Assembly: GCA_947460175.1 (NCBI GenBank)
Contig: CANHGW010000005.1
Location: forward strand, 1 to 64,000
Length of the DNA stretch: 64,000 nt
Origin: Bacteroidota bacterium
GTDB lineage: Bacteria; Bacteroidota; Bacteroidia; Chitinophagales; Chitinophagaceae
Reading direction: 5' to 3'
Part shown: piece after piece, positions 1 through 8,499 of the stretch
Position numbering within the stretch: the stretch's first letter is position 1
How the letters are laid out: the number at the start of each line of letters is the position of its first letter
The notes under the pieces: model-generated
What the model saw: the letters and a program-made list of their open reading frames with translations, nothing else
Databases searched by the model: none
What the model was told of the DNA's origin: nothing
Position numbers and translations under genes: made by a program

Positions 1-425
1 TGAGTCCTATTACAAAAAAATAAAATTGCCCGAAGTAAATAACTGTTTTTTGGCGTCAGAAACAAAAACAATCGCAATATGTCAAATAATGACTAGTCGC
101 TTAATCTAAAAGCCACAGCCAATTTTTAGTATCAGATGAATAGCTTTTTTGTTTCCGACAAAAAGCGGTCATTTTTAGCTATTTTTCGACAGCCTTGATT
201 TTTTGCTCCACTTTTTATCAAGAAAAAAGTGGAAAATTTAAATCTTTACGAAGTTTCAAAAGGCAATAAAATTTTAATTATTTTAGAAAGCATTTAAAAG
301 TTAGACTATATTTTCTTGAGTCGAGTCTCAGAGTAGAATTGGTATATTAAATCTGTATTAGAAGTATCTAACTGTTAAAATTTGAATTTTACATATCCCC
401 TCTTCAAAAATCAAACATATTTTGG
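1..425. other. non-coding left end, about 425 bases
   Basis: No reading frame of useful length lies on either strand and I recognise no RNA gene. The stretch holds T/A-rich hairpins (GCTTTTT at 143-149 with AAAAAGC at 160-166, and the pair at 194-232 listed next). It could be the spacer after a gene lying to the left of the window plus the upstream region of tatA. Confidence 0.6.
194..232. other. pair of mutually exclusive hairpins
   Basis: CTTGAT at 194-199 can pair with ATCAAG at 217-222, while CCACTTTTT at 208-216 can pair with AAAAAGTGG at 224-232. The two stems share bases, so only one can form at a time. The 9-base stem is the stronger. Whether this is a repeat element dispersed in the genome or a transcription signal cannot be told from one copy. 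Confidence 0.4.
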
Positions 426-433
426 TATATTTG
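426..433 (+). promoter_or_regulatory. -7 element of tatA promoter
   Basis: TATATTTG matches the Bacteroidota -7 consensus TAnnTTTG and lies 19 bases before the tatA ATG. No clear -33 TTG is seen at the usual spacing. Confidence 0.55.
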
Positions 434-452
434 TCCTTATAAGATTATAGAC

Positions 453-656
453 ATGACATTATTAAACTCTCTTTTATTCAGTATGCCAGGTGGTTCTGAA
501 TGGATAATCATAGTACTTGCAGTGTTGATATTGTTTGGAGGTAAGAAAATTCCAGAATTTATGCGTGGTTTAGGCAAAGGAATGCGCGAGTTCAAAGATG
601 CCAAAGACAATATCAAAAGTGAAATTGAAACAGGCATGAAGGAGAAAGACGCTTAG
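453..656 (+). CDS. tatA: twin-arginine translocase TatA/TatE subunit
   Basis: Pore-forming subunit of the Tat system, which exports folded proteins across the inner membrane. The 67-residue protein has the family layout: a polar residue (Glu16) before a single membrane helix at about 17-28, the hinge motif FGGKKIPE at 28-35, then an amphipathic helix and a charged tail. Length fits Bacteroidota TatA (about 60-90). The start follows a TAnnTTTG promoter element by 19 bases. TatC is not in this window, so the translocase is encoded in separate places. TatA and TatE cannot be told apart from sequence alone. The next gene follows after 43 bases in the same direction. Confidence 0.9.
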   Translation: MTLLNSLLFSMPGGSEWIIIVLAVLILFGGKKIPEFMRGLGKGMREFKDAKDNIKSEIETGMKEKDA

Positions 657-699
657 TCTTTATTCCTAATTTAATAACTAAAAAACACTATTGGGGGGA

Positions 700-1860
700 A
701 TGAATAAAACATCTTTCATAAAGAATTTTATTGTAATCACATGGGCATTAATTGTCACTCAATCTGTATGGGCTACTAACAAGGATACTGTTATCAGTAT
801 CAAAGTGGATCCTTCGCAAATACCGAAAAATGCCACGATTATAAGACAAGACAAACCGAAAGTATCGCCTGCAACTATGATGAGCAAGCAAGATAGTGCT
901 CGATTTGTAAAGCGTAAAGTGAATGACATGAGCGAAAAACCTCGTTCAACTGGTAATTTCTCTGTCAATAAATCCATCTATGGCACTTACACCGATTTCA
1001 TTGTAGATTATGTAAAAAATTATCACAACAATCATGGAAGTCGATTAACCCGTATGCAAAGTGCGAATAAAGGCTATTTCAAATTAATAGAAAATGTGAT
1101 GAAACGGTACAATGTACCTCGTGAAATGAAATCATTAGCCATTATCGAATCAGCTATGAATTGCAATGCAGTTTCACCAGTAGGTGCTGTAGGCCCGTGG
1201 CAATTTATGGAAGGTACTGCTAAAATGCTTGGCTTGCGAGTAGATGCCCAAGTGGATGAACGTAAAGATTTTTATAAAAGTACTAATGCGGCAGCTCGCT
1301 ATTTAAAACAATTGCATGGCATGTTTCATGATTGGTTATTAGTAATTGCTTCTTACAATTGTGGACCTGCTCCAGTACTTCGAGCTATTAATAGTGGTTC
1401 AGGTAGAAGTTTTTGGGATATCAAACCAAAATTACCTAAAGAAACACAAAATCATGTAATGGCATTTATTGCAACTTCAGTTTTTTTAGATCGCTTCAGC
1501 AATGTGTTAAGCATGGGCGAAATACCTCGTGGTGCTAAAGCTCCCAAAGCTGACTTTTCAAGCCTTAGTAGTTTTGCAAGTGCAGATGAACCTGGAGAAA
1601 CAAAAGAAACTCAAAAACCTAAATTTTCGCAAGAAGAATTAGATCAAATGGCTGTATTGAAAGTAAAAGGGACTTATAAATTGACCGCAATTTCTAAAGT
1701 TTTGGATGAAGACATCGTACGCTTGAAACGTTGGAATCCAAGTTTTGATTCAGACATTATTACTTCAGCTACTCCAGTACATTTGCGTATTCCTATTAAT
1801 AAATTAGAAAAGTTTATTGTAGCCAAAGATCAAATAATAGCTGAATCTAAAAAAAGCTAA
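700..1860 (+). CDS. membrane-bound lytic murein transglycosylase (MltD-like)
   Basis: Cleaves the glycan strands of peptidoglycan, releasing anhydromuramoyl products. I place the start at ATG 700 instead of the in-frame TTG at 691, because it gives a clean signal peptide (hydrophobic stretch at about 7-25 ending VWA). The SLT (goose-lysozyme-like) domain runs from about residue 120 to 250. Catalytic Glu150 lies in IIESAMN, followed by the GAVGPWQFM and ASYNCGP motifs of family 1 transglycosylases. The last 60 residues (LKVKGTYKLTAISKVL...LKRWNP) look like a single LysM-type glycan-binding module, weaker than in E. coli MltD. Family assignment is firm; the exact MltD label is inferred. Confidence 0.87.
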   Translation: MNKTSFIKNFIVITWALIVTQSVWATNKDTVISIKVDPSQIPKNATIIRQDKPKVSPATMMSKQDSARFVKRKVNDMSEKPRSTGNFSVNKSIYGTYTDFIVDYVKNYHNNHGSRLTRMQSANKGYFKLIENVMKRYNVPREMKSLAIIESAMNCNAVSPVGAVGPWQFMEGTAKMLGLRVDAQVDERKDFYKSTNAAARYLKQLHGMFHDWLLVIASYNCGPAPVLRAINSGSGRSFWDIKPKLPKETQNHVMAFIATSVFLDRFSNVLSMGEIPRGAKAPKADFSSLSSFASADEPGETKETQKPKFSQEELDQMAVLKVKGTYKLTAISKVLDEDIVRLKRWNPSFDSDIITSATPVHLRIPINKLEKFIVAKDQIIAESKKS

Positions 1861-1893
1861 TAAGGGATTTTTAAGCCATTATAAAACAAATCA

Positions 1894-2658
1894 ATGCCTC
1901 GCTATTTTATCGAACTTGCATACAAAGGAGGCGCTTTCAGCGGTTTTCAAGCACAAGAAAATGAATTGACTATACAAGGCGAATTAGACAAAGCCTTGCA
2001 AATACTTTTCAAACAATCGATTGTAACTACTACTTCTAGTAGAACCGATGCAGGCGTACACGCCTATCAAAATTTCTTACATTGGGATATAGAATCTCCT
2101 ATTCCAACTTCTACTATTTATAGTTTAAATTCTATTTTACATCAAGACATAGTTGTCAAAAATATTTTTCTTGTATCTGATTCAGCACATGCACGATTCG
2201 ATGCTACAGGGCGTAAATATGCTTATCATATATCATTTTCTAAAAATCCATTTCTAAAAGACAGTTCGTATCATTTTCCATTTCATATTGAGGTTGAGAA
2301 AATGAATCAAGCAGCTAGTTTATTAAAAAATCATACGGATTTCACATCTTTTTCTAAGAAAAAAACAGATGTAAAAACATTTAATTGTTCCATAATAGAA
2401 TCATATTGGGAACAAAAAGACAACAATCAAATCATATATCATGTACAAGCAAATCGCTTTTTGAGAGGAATGGTAAAAGCATTGGTAGGCACACAATTAC
2501 TAGTAGGTCGAGGAAAAATTAATCTTGAAGATTTCGAACAAATTATTTTATCCAAAGACTGCACTCAAGCAGATTTTAGCCCACCCTCTTATGGATTATT
2601 TTTAGAAAAAGTTATCTATCCACCAGCTTTATTGACGAATCCATTACCAAATAGATAA
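1894..2658 (+). CDS. truA: tRNA pseudouridine(38-40) synthase TruA
   Basis: Isomerises uridines 38, 39 and 40 in the anticodon arm of many tRNAs to pseudouridine. The catalytic aspartate is Asp52 in the signature SRTDAGVHA. The N-terminal ELAYKGGAFSGFQAQ motif and the later FLRGMVKALVGT segment (RxMVR-like) are both family hallmarks. At 254 residues it has the usual length. It lies 33 bases after the transglycosylase gene and may share its transcript. No anomaly seen. Confidence 0.95.
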   Translation: MPRYFIELAYKGGAFSGFQAQENELTIQGELDKALQILFKQSIVTTTSSRTDAGVHAYQNFLHWDIESPIPTSTIYSLNSILHQDIVVKNIFLVSDSAHARFDATGRKYAYHISFSKNPFLKDSSYHFPFHIEVEKMNQAASLLKNHTDFTSFSKKKTDVKTFNCSIIESYWEQKDNNQIIYHVQANRFLRGMVKALVGTQLLVGRGKINLEDFEQIILSKDCTQADFSPPSYGLFLEKVIYPPALLTNPLPNR

Positions 2659-2714
2659 TGAAATTTTCTATTAAAAAAACTATTCGGACATTTGTAACAT
2701 CTTTGTAAATTTTC

Positions 2715-4793
2715 ATGACTATTTATCCAAGCAATTTATCCGAACAATTAGATTTCACCTATATCCTTGGTGAACTTGAAACCTATTGCCATGGAAAAAA
2801 AGCAAAAGAACTTGCCCAACAACTCATACCCTCTTCAGATGAAACACAAATAAAAACAAACCTAAATGAAACAGGAGAATTTTTATTAAGTATTCATCAT
2901 GACAATTCAATACCACTTTCTACATATCCTGAAATTGATAAGGAAGCACATTTATTATCAATAGAAAATTCTGTATTAAACGGTCAACAATTCAATCAAA
3001 TCAGAAACCTACTGTATATCTACAATGAATTGATGCAATTCTTTTCAGACAAAGGGGATGTATTTCCATATTTAATAAATAAAATCCACGCACACGAAAA
3101 AGATGTGTTTATAATTGATACCATCAATCAAATAATAGATAAAGATGCAATTGTAAAAGACGATGCCTCTGAAGAACTAAAATCTATACGAAAACGTATT
3201 GGAGAAAACCGAAAGACAAGTGACAGAGCCTATCGCATACATATACAACGATTAAAGAAACTAGGGCATTTGGCCGACTTTGAAGAAAGCTTTGTAAATG
3301 GTCGTAGAGTTTTGGGTGTACTCGCCGAACATAAAAGAGAGTTTAAAGGAATTACATTGAGTCAATCCTCATCTGGTAAAATTACTTTCATAGAACCCCA
3401 AAATGTAATTGAACTCAACAATGAAAAATTAGAACTAGAAGACGAAGAAAAAAAGGAAATATACCGTATATTAAAAACGCTGACTGGTATTTTAAGACCT
3501 TATCATTATTTTATTCATGCTGCTTACCAATTACTGATTCAGTTTGATTTTACAGGTGCAAAAGCACGATTAGCAAAATCACTCAATGCTACATTACCTA
3601 TTTTTTCAAGTGGAAAATCCACTATCAAATTAGTCAATGCGTTTCATCCTGTATTATTACTTCAAAATAGTAAAAACAATATTCAGACGCAACCAATTCA
3701 TTGTGAGTTCAATGAAACGAATCGTATCATGGTAATCAGCGGTCCGAATGCTGGAGGTAAATCTATAACATTAAAAACTATAGGATTATTGCAAATAATG
3801 CTTCAATGTGGGTTACTAATACCTGCTTCTGCTAAGAGCGAAATGAGTATCAAGCATAAATTATTCGGAGATATTGGCGACAATCAAAGTATCGAAGATG
3901 GACTTAGTACATACAGTTCTCGATTACTGAAGATGAAACATTTTTTGAAACATACAGATGAACATACCCTTTTTTTAATTGATGAATTTGGAACAGGTAG
4001 TGATCCTGATATGGGAGGCGCAATGGCTGAAATTATATTGAATAAACTCAATGAATTAAAAGCGCAAGGCGTAGTTACAACTCACTTTACCAATTTAAAA
4101 TTGCTGGCAAATACCAATGAAGGAATTTACAATGCTTGCATGCTCTTCAATACAAAAACGCTCAAACCACTCTACCAACTTCATATAGGAGAACCAGGTA
4201 GTTCATTCACATTTGAAGTTGCCGAAAAAATAGGTTTACCTGTAGAAATTATCCAAGAAGCTAAACTTAAACTTAGCAAGGAAAAAGTGAGTATGGATAA
4301 ATTGTTGAATCAATTACAGCATGAAAAAAATGTAATAGCCAAACTCAAACGTGACCTGCAGAAACAACTTGGTAAAACAACGGCCGAAAAAAGAGAGTTT
4401 CAATCATTAACCGAACAACTCGAAACAACACTCGAGAAAAACAAAGCCAACAAAGAAGAAAAACAAAAATTAATTGAATATGGTAAAAAACTACATCAAT
4501 TAACGCAAGAATGGGCATCATCTAAGGATAAAAAACCGATTATACATAAATTTGTAAAATTGGCTGGATATGAATTGGCTAAAAAGAAGGAACAAGAAGA
4601 GTATGAGCGAACAGAAAAATTTAAGTCTACCAAAATTGAAGCAATAAAAATTAAACTTGAAATTGGTACTAAAGTCAGAATGCTTAAAAGCAAAGAAACT
4701 GGCGTAATACTAACATTGAAAGAAAATAGAGCGATCGTTTTGTTTGGAAAAGTAAAAATGAATATAGGCCTTGAAAAGCTTGAAATAGCCTAA
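2715..4793 (+). CDS. MutS2-family ATPase lacking the Smr nuclease domain
   Basis: MutS2 proteins are MutS-like ATPases that, in studied species, act on recombination intermediates or stalled, collided ribosomes. This 692-residue protein has the MutS-type core and clamp helices, Walker A ISGPNAGGKS at about 340-349, and Walker B TLFLIDEFGTGSDP at about 416-430, followed by a long Lys/Glu-rich coiled coil (about 525-620). It ends with a small beta domain (TKVRMLKSKETGVILTL). Canonical MutS2 carries a C-terminal Smr endonuclease domain of about 80 residues, which is absent here. The stop is not near any Smr-like reading frame, so this looks like a lineage-typical short form and not a recent truncation. 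Confidence 0.85.
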   Translation: MTIYPSNLSEQLDFTYILGELETYCHGKKAKELAQQLIPSSDETQIKTNLNETGEFLLSIHHDNSIPLSTYPEIDKEAHLLSIENSVLNGQQFNQIRNLLYIYNELMQFFSDKGDVFPYLINKIHAHEKDVFIIDTINQIIDKDAIVKDDASEELKSIRKRIGENRKTSDRAYRIHIQRLKKLGHLADFEESFVNGRRVLGVLAEHKREFKGITLSQSSSGKITFIEPQNVIELNNEKLELEDEEKKEIYRILKTLTGILRPYHYFIHAAYQLLIQFDFTGAKARLAKSLNATLPIFSSGKSTIKLVNAFHPVLLLQNSKNNIQTQPIHCEFNETNRIMVISGPNAGGKSITLKTIGLLQIMLQCGLLIPASAKSEMSIKHKLFGDIGDNQSIEDGLSTYSSRLLKMKHFLKHTDEHTLFLIDEFGTGSDPDMGGAMAEIILNKLNELKAQGVVTTHFTNLKLLANTNEGIYNACMLFNTKTLKPLYQLHIGEPGSSFTFEVAEKIGLPVEIIQEAKLKLSKEKVSMDKLLNQLQHEKNVIAKLKRDLQKQLGKTTAEKREFQSLTEQLETTLEKNKANKEEKQKLIEYGKKLHQLTQEWASSKDKKPIIHKFVKLAGYELAKKKEQEEYERTEKFKSTKIEAIKIKLEIGTKVRMLKSKETGVILTLKENRAIVLFGKVKMNIGLEKLEIA

Positions 4794-4812
4794 AACATTT
4801 GTAAAGTAAATA

Positions 4813-4843
4813 TTGTAATAAAACTCAATTCTTTCTACATTTA
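4813..4843 (+). promoter_or_regulatory. promoter of the ketosynthase cassette
   Basis: TTG at 4813-4815, a 20-base spacer, then TACATTTA at 4836-4843, one base off TAnnTTTG. The ATG follows 26 bases later. Confidence 0.5.
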
Positions 4844-4869
4844 CACCAAGAATTAAGTGAAATATACAA

Positions 4870-6099
4870 ATGAATCATAGAGTTGTAATAACTGGAATTG
4901 GAATATATTCATGCATCGGAAAAAACTTGGAAGAGGTCAAGAACTCATTATTTCAAGGCAAAAGTGGTATCCAATACGTTCCCGAACGAAAAGAATTCGG
5001 CTATAGAAGTGCACTTACAGGCGTACTGGAAAAGCCTAATCTAAAAAATCATCTTGATAGAAGAGCTCGCATTATGATGCCCGAACAAGCTGAATATGCT
5101 TATGTAGCCACCAAAGAAGCCATGGATGTAGCTGGAATCGATGAAGAATATTTTGAAAAAAAAGAGGTCGGTATCATATATGGGAATGACAGTTGTGCTC
5201 AAGCAGTCATTGAAGGTATTGACAAAGTAAGAGAAAAAAAAGATACAGTACTAGTAGGTTCAGCCTCAGTATTTCAGGTATTGAATTCAACCATCAATAT
5301 GAATTTATCTACCATATTCAAGCTTAAAGGAATCAATCTAACCTTGAGTGCAGCCTGTGCAAGTGGTTCACACTCAATTGGGCTGGGTTATATGATTATT
5401 AAAAACGGCCTGCAAGATATGATTGTTTGTGGTGGAGGTCAAGAAACCAATATATATTCCATGCCCAACTTTGATGCTTTAGGAGCGTTTTCTATTCGAG
5501 AAAATGAACCCACAAAAGCTTCACGCCCATTTGATCGTGATAGAGATGGCCTTGTACCGAGTGGAGGTGCAGCTACCGTAATCCTTGAAAGTTTGGAAAG
5601 TGCCCAAAAAAGAGGCGCAACAATATTAGCCGAAGTCATTGGATATGGATTTTCAAGCAATGGAGCCCATATTTCAAATCCAAGTGTGGATGGTCCAGCT
5701 AGATCATTGAAAATGGCCTTAAAAGATTCAGGATTACATGCCAAGGATATAGAATACCTCAACGCCCATGCCACATCGACACCTGCAGGCGACGCAAGTG
5801 AAGCTAAGGCGATATTTGAAGTATTTGAAGGAAATATGCCTTATATAAGCTCTACCAAAGGCATGACAGGTCATGAATGCTGGATGGCTGGAGCAAGTGA
5901 AGTTGTTTATTCCACCCTAATGATGAAAAATGGGTTTATAGCTCCAAATATCAATTTTGAGAACCCAGATGAAGACAGCGAAAAATTAAACATAGTAGCC
6001 ACTACATTAGAAAAAAAATTTAATGTATATTTGTCGAATTCTTTTGGGTTTGGTGGAACAAACTCATCACTTATCATCAAAGACTGGATACAACCTTAA
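4870..6099 (+). CDS. beta-ketoacyl-[acyl-carrier-protein] synthase
   Basis: Thiolase-fold condensing enzyme that extends an ACP-bound acyl chain by decarboxylative condensation. The catalytic triad is visible: Cys163 in LSAACASGSH, His300 in NAHATSTPAGD and His335 in GMTGHECWMAG. Length (409) fits FabF/FabB-like enzymes. It is distinct from the housekeeping FabF at 61093-62346. It starts a three-gene set with 2-base and overlapping junctions to an ACP and a LpxL-like acyltransferase, which suggests a dedicated lipid or polyene product, as in the ketosynthase-ACP-acyltransferase genes of flexirubin or aryl-polyene clusters. The remaining genes of such clusters are not here, so the product is unknown. 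Confidence 0.88.
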   Translation: MNHRVVITGIGIYSCIGKNLEEVKNSLFQGKSGIQYVPERKEFGYRSALTGVLEKPNLKNHLDRRARIMMPEQAEYAYVATKEAMDVAGIDEEYFEKKEVGIIYGNDSCAQAVIEGIDKVREKKDTVLVGSASVFQVLNSTINMNLSTIFKLKGINLTLSAACASGSHSIGLGYMIIKNGLQDMIVCGGGQETNIYSMPNFDALGAFSIRENEPTKASRPFDRDRDGLVPSGGAATVILESLESAQKRGATILAEVIGYGFSSNGAHISNPSVDGPARSLKMALKDSGLHAKDIEYLNAHATSTPAGDASEAKAIFEVFEGNMPYISSTKGMTGHECWMAGASEVVYSTLMMKNGFIAPNINFENPDEDSEKLNIVATTLEKKFNVYLSNSFGFGGTNSSLIIKDWIQP

Positions 6100-6101
6100 T
6101 C

Positions 6102-6359
6102 ATGGAAAAAGATCAAATCATTGCAACAATAAATAATTTTCTCGAAGAAGATTTCGAAGTACCATCTTCTAAAATCAAACCAGAAGCCAATTTAAAAGAA
6201 ACGTTGGATTTAGATAGTTTAGACTATGTTGACCTTGTTGTAAGCATCGAAGGCAATTTCGGATTCAAAGTAAAACCAGAAGATTTTCAAAAAATGATTA
6301 CCATACAAGATTTTTACAACTACGTAGAATCCAAGATTGGTGAAAAAACTGTAGCATAA
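6102..6359 (+). CDS. acyl carrier protein (cassette-specific)
   Basis: 85-residue carrier protein. Ser39 in LDLDSLDYVDL is the 4'-phosphopantetheine attachment site. It differs from the general fatty-acid ACP at 62364-62600 and lies directly between a ketosynthase (2-base gap) and an acyltransferase (its stop overlaps the next ATG as TAATG). It probably carries the chain made by the upstream synthase and hands it to the downstream acyltransferase. That transfer is inferred from context. Confidence 0.88.
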   Translation: MEKDQIIATINNFLEEDFEVPSSKIKPEANLKETLDLDSLDYVDLVVSIEGNFGFKVKPEDFQKMITIQDFYNYVESKIGEKTVA

Positions 6360-7240
6360 TGGCTAACTGGGGAGGTTCCAGAGGAAATAAATTAGGGTAT
6401 AGTATTTTTATTTCTATTATCAAGACAGCAGGAATTATACCTGCATATGCCTTATTAAGATTAGTTACTCTTTATTATTTTATTGTACCAGGCAAGGCTG
6501 CTAAATCCTTGATGTACTATTTTCAAAAAAGGCTTGGATATTCCTCTCTTAAAGCTCGATTTGCAATGTATGAAAACTTCAATTTTCTGGGCAGATCCAT
6601 TATAGACAAAATAGTCATGATGAGTGGCCTCCCTTTACCTTTTACCGTAAATCATGAAGGAGGAAGTTGTCTCGATGATATGGTGACAGAAGGGAAAGGT
6701 GGATTACTGATCAGTGCCCATGTAGGTAATTGGGAAGCAGCAGGACATTTACTCAAACGATTGAAAACAAAGATTAATATTGTAATGTATGATGGTGAAC
6801 ATCAAAAAATCAAAGAATACTTGGATAGCGTACGAGAGCGTAGTTTCAATGTAATAGTAATTAAAGATGATATTTCACACATATACGAAATCAAAGAAGC
6901 TGTAGAACGCAATGAGTTTGTATGTATTCATGCAGACAGACATGTAGAAGGAAATAAAACGATTACAGGCAAACTATTGGGTGCTGATGCTAAATTCCCC
7001 ATTGGCCCATTTGTATTAGCCACTACATTTGAAATGCCAGTTTCATTTGTGTATGCTGCCAAAGAAGGCCCAAAACACTTTCATTTCTATGCAAGCAAAG
7101 CCAAAATATATCCACGAGGTCGAGCTGGCATCCCATTGATATTGGCCGATTATCTTCAAGAAACAGATACAATGATTCAAAAATATCCTTTACAATGGCA
7201 TAATTATTTTCCATTTTGGGATGAAGAAATACAAGCTTAA
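6359..7240 (+). CDS. LpxL/HtrB-family lipid acyltransferase
   Basis: Lysophospholipid/lipid A-type acyltransferase (LPLAT superfamily) of 293 residues. The HX4E catalytic motif is HVGNWE, His121 to Glu126. A hydrophobic N-terminal segment at about 15-45 would anchor it in the inner membrane. Adjacent residues (IHADRHVEGNKT, then LLGADAKFPIGPFVLA) match conserved LpxL-type blocks. Translationally coupled to the ACP gene. In the cassette it most likely transfers the ACP-bound product to a lipid or glycerol acceptor; a housekeeping role in lipid A acylation is the alternative. Confidence 0.82.
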   Translation: MANWGGSRGNKLGYSIFISIIKTAGIIPAYALLRLVTLYYFIVPGKAAKSLMYYFQKRLGYSSLKARFAMYENFNFLGRSIIDKIVMMSGLPLPFTVNHEGGSCLDDMVTEGKGGLLISAHVGNWEAAGHLLKRLKTKINIVMYDGEHQKIKEYLDSVRERSFNVIVIKDDISHIYEIKEAVERNEFVCIHADRHVEGNKTITGKLLGADAKFPIGPFVLATTFEMPVSFVYAAKEGPKHFHFYASKAKIYPRGRAGIPLILADYLQETDTMIQKYPLQWHNYFPFWDEEIQA

Positions 7241-7296
7241 TAAAATTCTATAAATGTAAAGTTGAAATCTAGATATCATCATTCAGGAATGATACT

Positions 7297-7304
7297 TACA
7301 TTTG
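7297..7304 (+). promoter_or_regulatory. -7 element of rimM promoter
   Basis: TACATTTG is an exact TAnnTTTG match and ends 9 bases before the rimM ATG, so the transcript would have little or no leader. Confidence 0.5.
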
Positions 7305-7313
7305 CCCTTAACT

Positions 7314-7817
7314 ATGATTCTACTAGGTAAAATACGTTCACTACATGGTGTTAAAGGTGAAGTAATATTAGAACATCATCTTCCAGATGATTTTGATATT
7401 GATGAATTGGAAGCCATCATGATTGAATTATTACCAGAAAGCTATATACCCTTTTTCATTGAAGAAGTAAACGAAATTAGTAAAACTGAGATTATACTCA
7501 AACTAGAAGAGTATGATGATCGAAATAAAGCTATAGAAATATTGAATAAAAAAGTTTATGCCCCACCAGGTTTGGAAATTAATGTTACAAAGGATAATGA
7601 ATGGGCAGACTTAATTGGTTGTGAACTACAAACACAAGAATTTGAACCTGTAGGTACTATCAATGATATACTGATAAATGGCCAACAACTATTATTAGAA
7701 GTACACAACCATGAAAAAGAATATTTAATTCCATTTTCTGATGAACTTGTACTTGCATTTGATCCTGCAAAGAAAATTTTACAATTAACAATTGCCGATG
7801 GCCTTTTAGATTTATAA
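7314..7817 (+). CDS. rimM: ribosome maturation factor RimM
   Basis: Assists assembly of the 30S head by binding S19. The N-terminal RimM barrel (ILLGKIRSLHGVKGEV) is followed by a PRC-barrel domain from about residue 90 (EWADLIGCELQT...LIPFSDELV). I use ATG 7314 over the in-frame TTG at 7302 because the TTG overlaps the -7 promoter element. The gene ends 4 bases before trmD, the usual partner. rpsP and rplS, which often flank this pair, are not adjacent here. Confidence 0.9.
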   Translation: MILLGKIRSLHGVKGEVILEHHLPDDFDIDELEAIMIELLPESYIPFFIEEVNEISKTEIILKLEEYDDRNKAIEILNKKVYAPPGLEINVTKDNEWADLIGCELQTQEFEPVGTINDILINGQQLLLEVHNHEKEYLIPFSDELVLAFDPAKKILQLTIADGLLDL

Positions 7818-7821
7818 TACT

Positions 7822-8496
7822 ATGCGTATAGACATTGTTACCTTATTGCCCGAATTACTTGAGAGCCCATTGAATCACTCTATAATGCAACGAGCAAAAG
7901 AAAGAGGATTGCTTAATATTCATTTACATCAGTTAAGAGACTATGCTATCAATAAGCATGGTCAAGTGGATGACATGCAATATGGAGGAGGTGCAGGAAT
8001 GGTGATAATGTGCGAACCCCTATCAAAAGTGATAGAGAAATTAAAATCGGAACGGGAATATGATGAAATCATTTATCTAACACCAGACGGAAAAACTTTT
8101 CAACAAAAAATAGCAAATACATTATCGCTCAAAAATAATTTGATGATGATATGTGGTCATTATAAAGGAATTGATCAACGTATCAGGGATTTATATATTA
8201 CACTTGAAATTTCGATTGGCGATTATGTACTTAGTGGTGGAGAATTAGCGGCTGCTATACTCGTAGATAGTATTGGTCGACTAATTCCAGGCGTACTCAA
8301 CGACGAAACTTCAGCTTTGACAGATTCCCATCAAGATGGTCTGTTAGCACCACCTGTTTATACAAGACCAGCTGAATTTAAAGGATTAAACGTACCCGAA
8401 GTACTATTAAATGGTAATTTCAAACTAATAGATGAATGGCGACAAGATCAGGCTATTCAACGAACAGAAGAAAGAAGACCCGATTTAATGGAATAA
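7822..8496 (+). CDS. trmD: tRNA (guanine-N1-)-methyltransferase TrmD
   Basis: Methylates G37 of tRNAs using S-adenosylmethionine. The SPOUT trefoil-knot signatures are present: QYGGGAGMVIMCEPL at about 53-67, MICGHYKGIDQRI at about 110-122 and EISIGDYVLSGGELAA at about 132-147. At 224 residues it is a complete, typical TrmD. It follows rimM with a 4-base gap and is presumably co-transcribed with it. Confidence 0.95.
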   Translation: MRIDIVTLLPELLESPLNHSIMQRAKERGLLNIHLHQLRDYAINKHGQVDDMQYGGGAGMVIMCEPLSKVIEKLKSEREYDEIIYLTPDGKTFQQKIANTLSLKNNLMMICGHYKGIDQRIRDLYITLEISIGDYVLSGGELAAAILVDSIGRLIPGVLNDETSALTDSHQDGLLAPPVYTRPAEFKGLNVPEVLLNGNFKLIDEWRQDQAIQRTEERRPDLME

Positions 8497-8499
8497 ACT

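Noticed and set aside
1-425. Possible protein-coding end of an upstream gene
   Set aside because: All frames are broken by many stops and translations show no recognisable domain.
4870-7240. Complete flexirubin or aryl-polyene biosynthetic cluster
   Set aside because: Only the ketosynthase, ACP and acyltransferase are present; ammonia-lyase, thioesterase, dehydratase and reductase genes are missing from the window.
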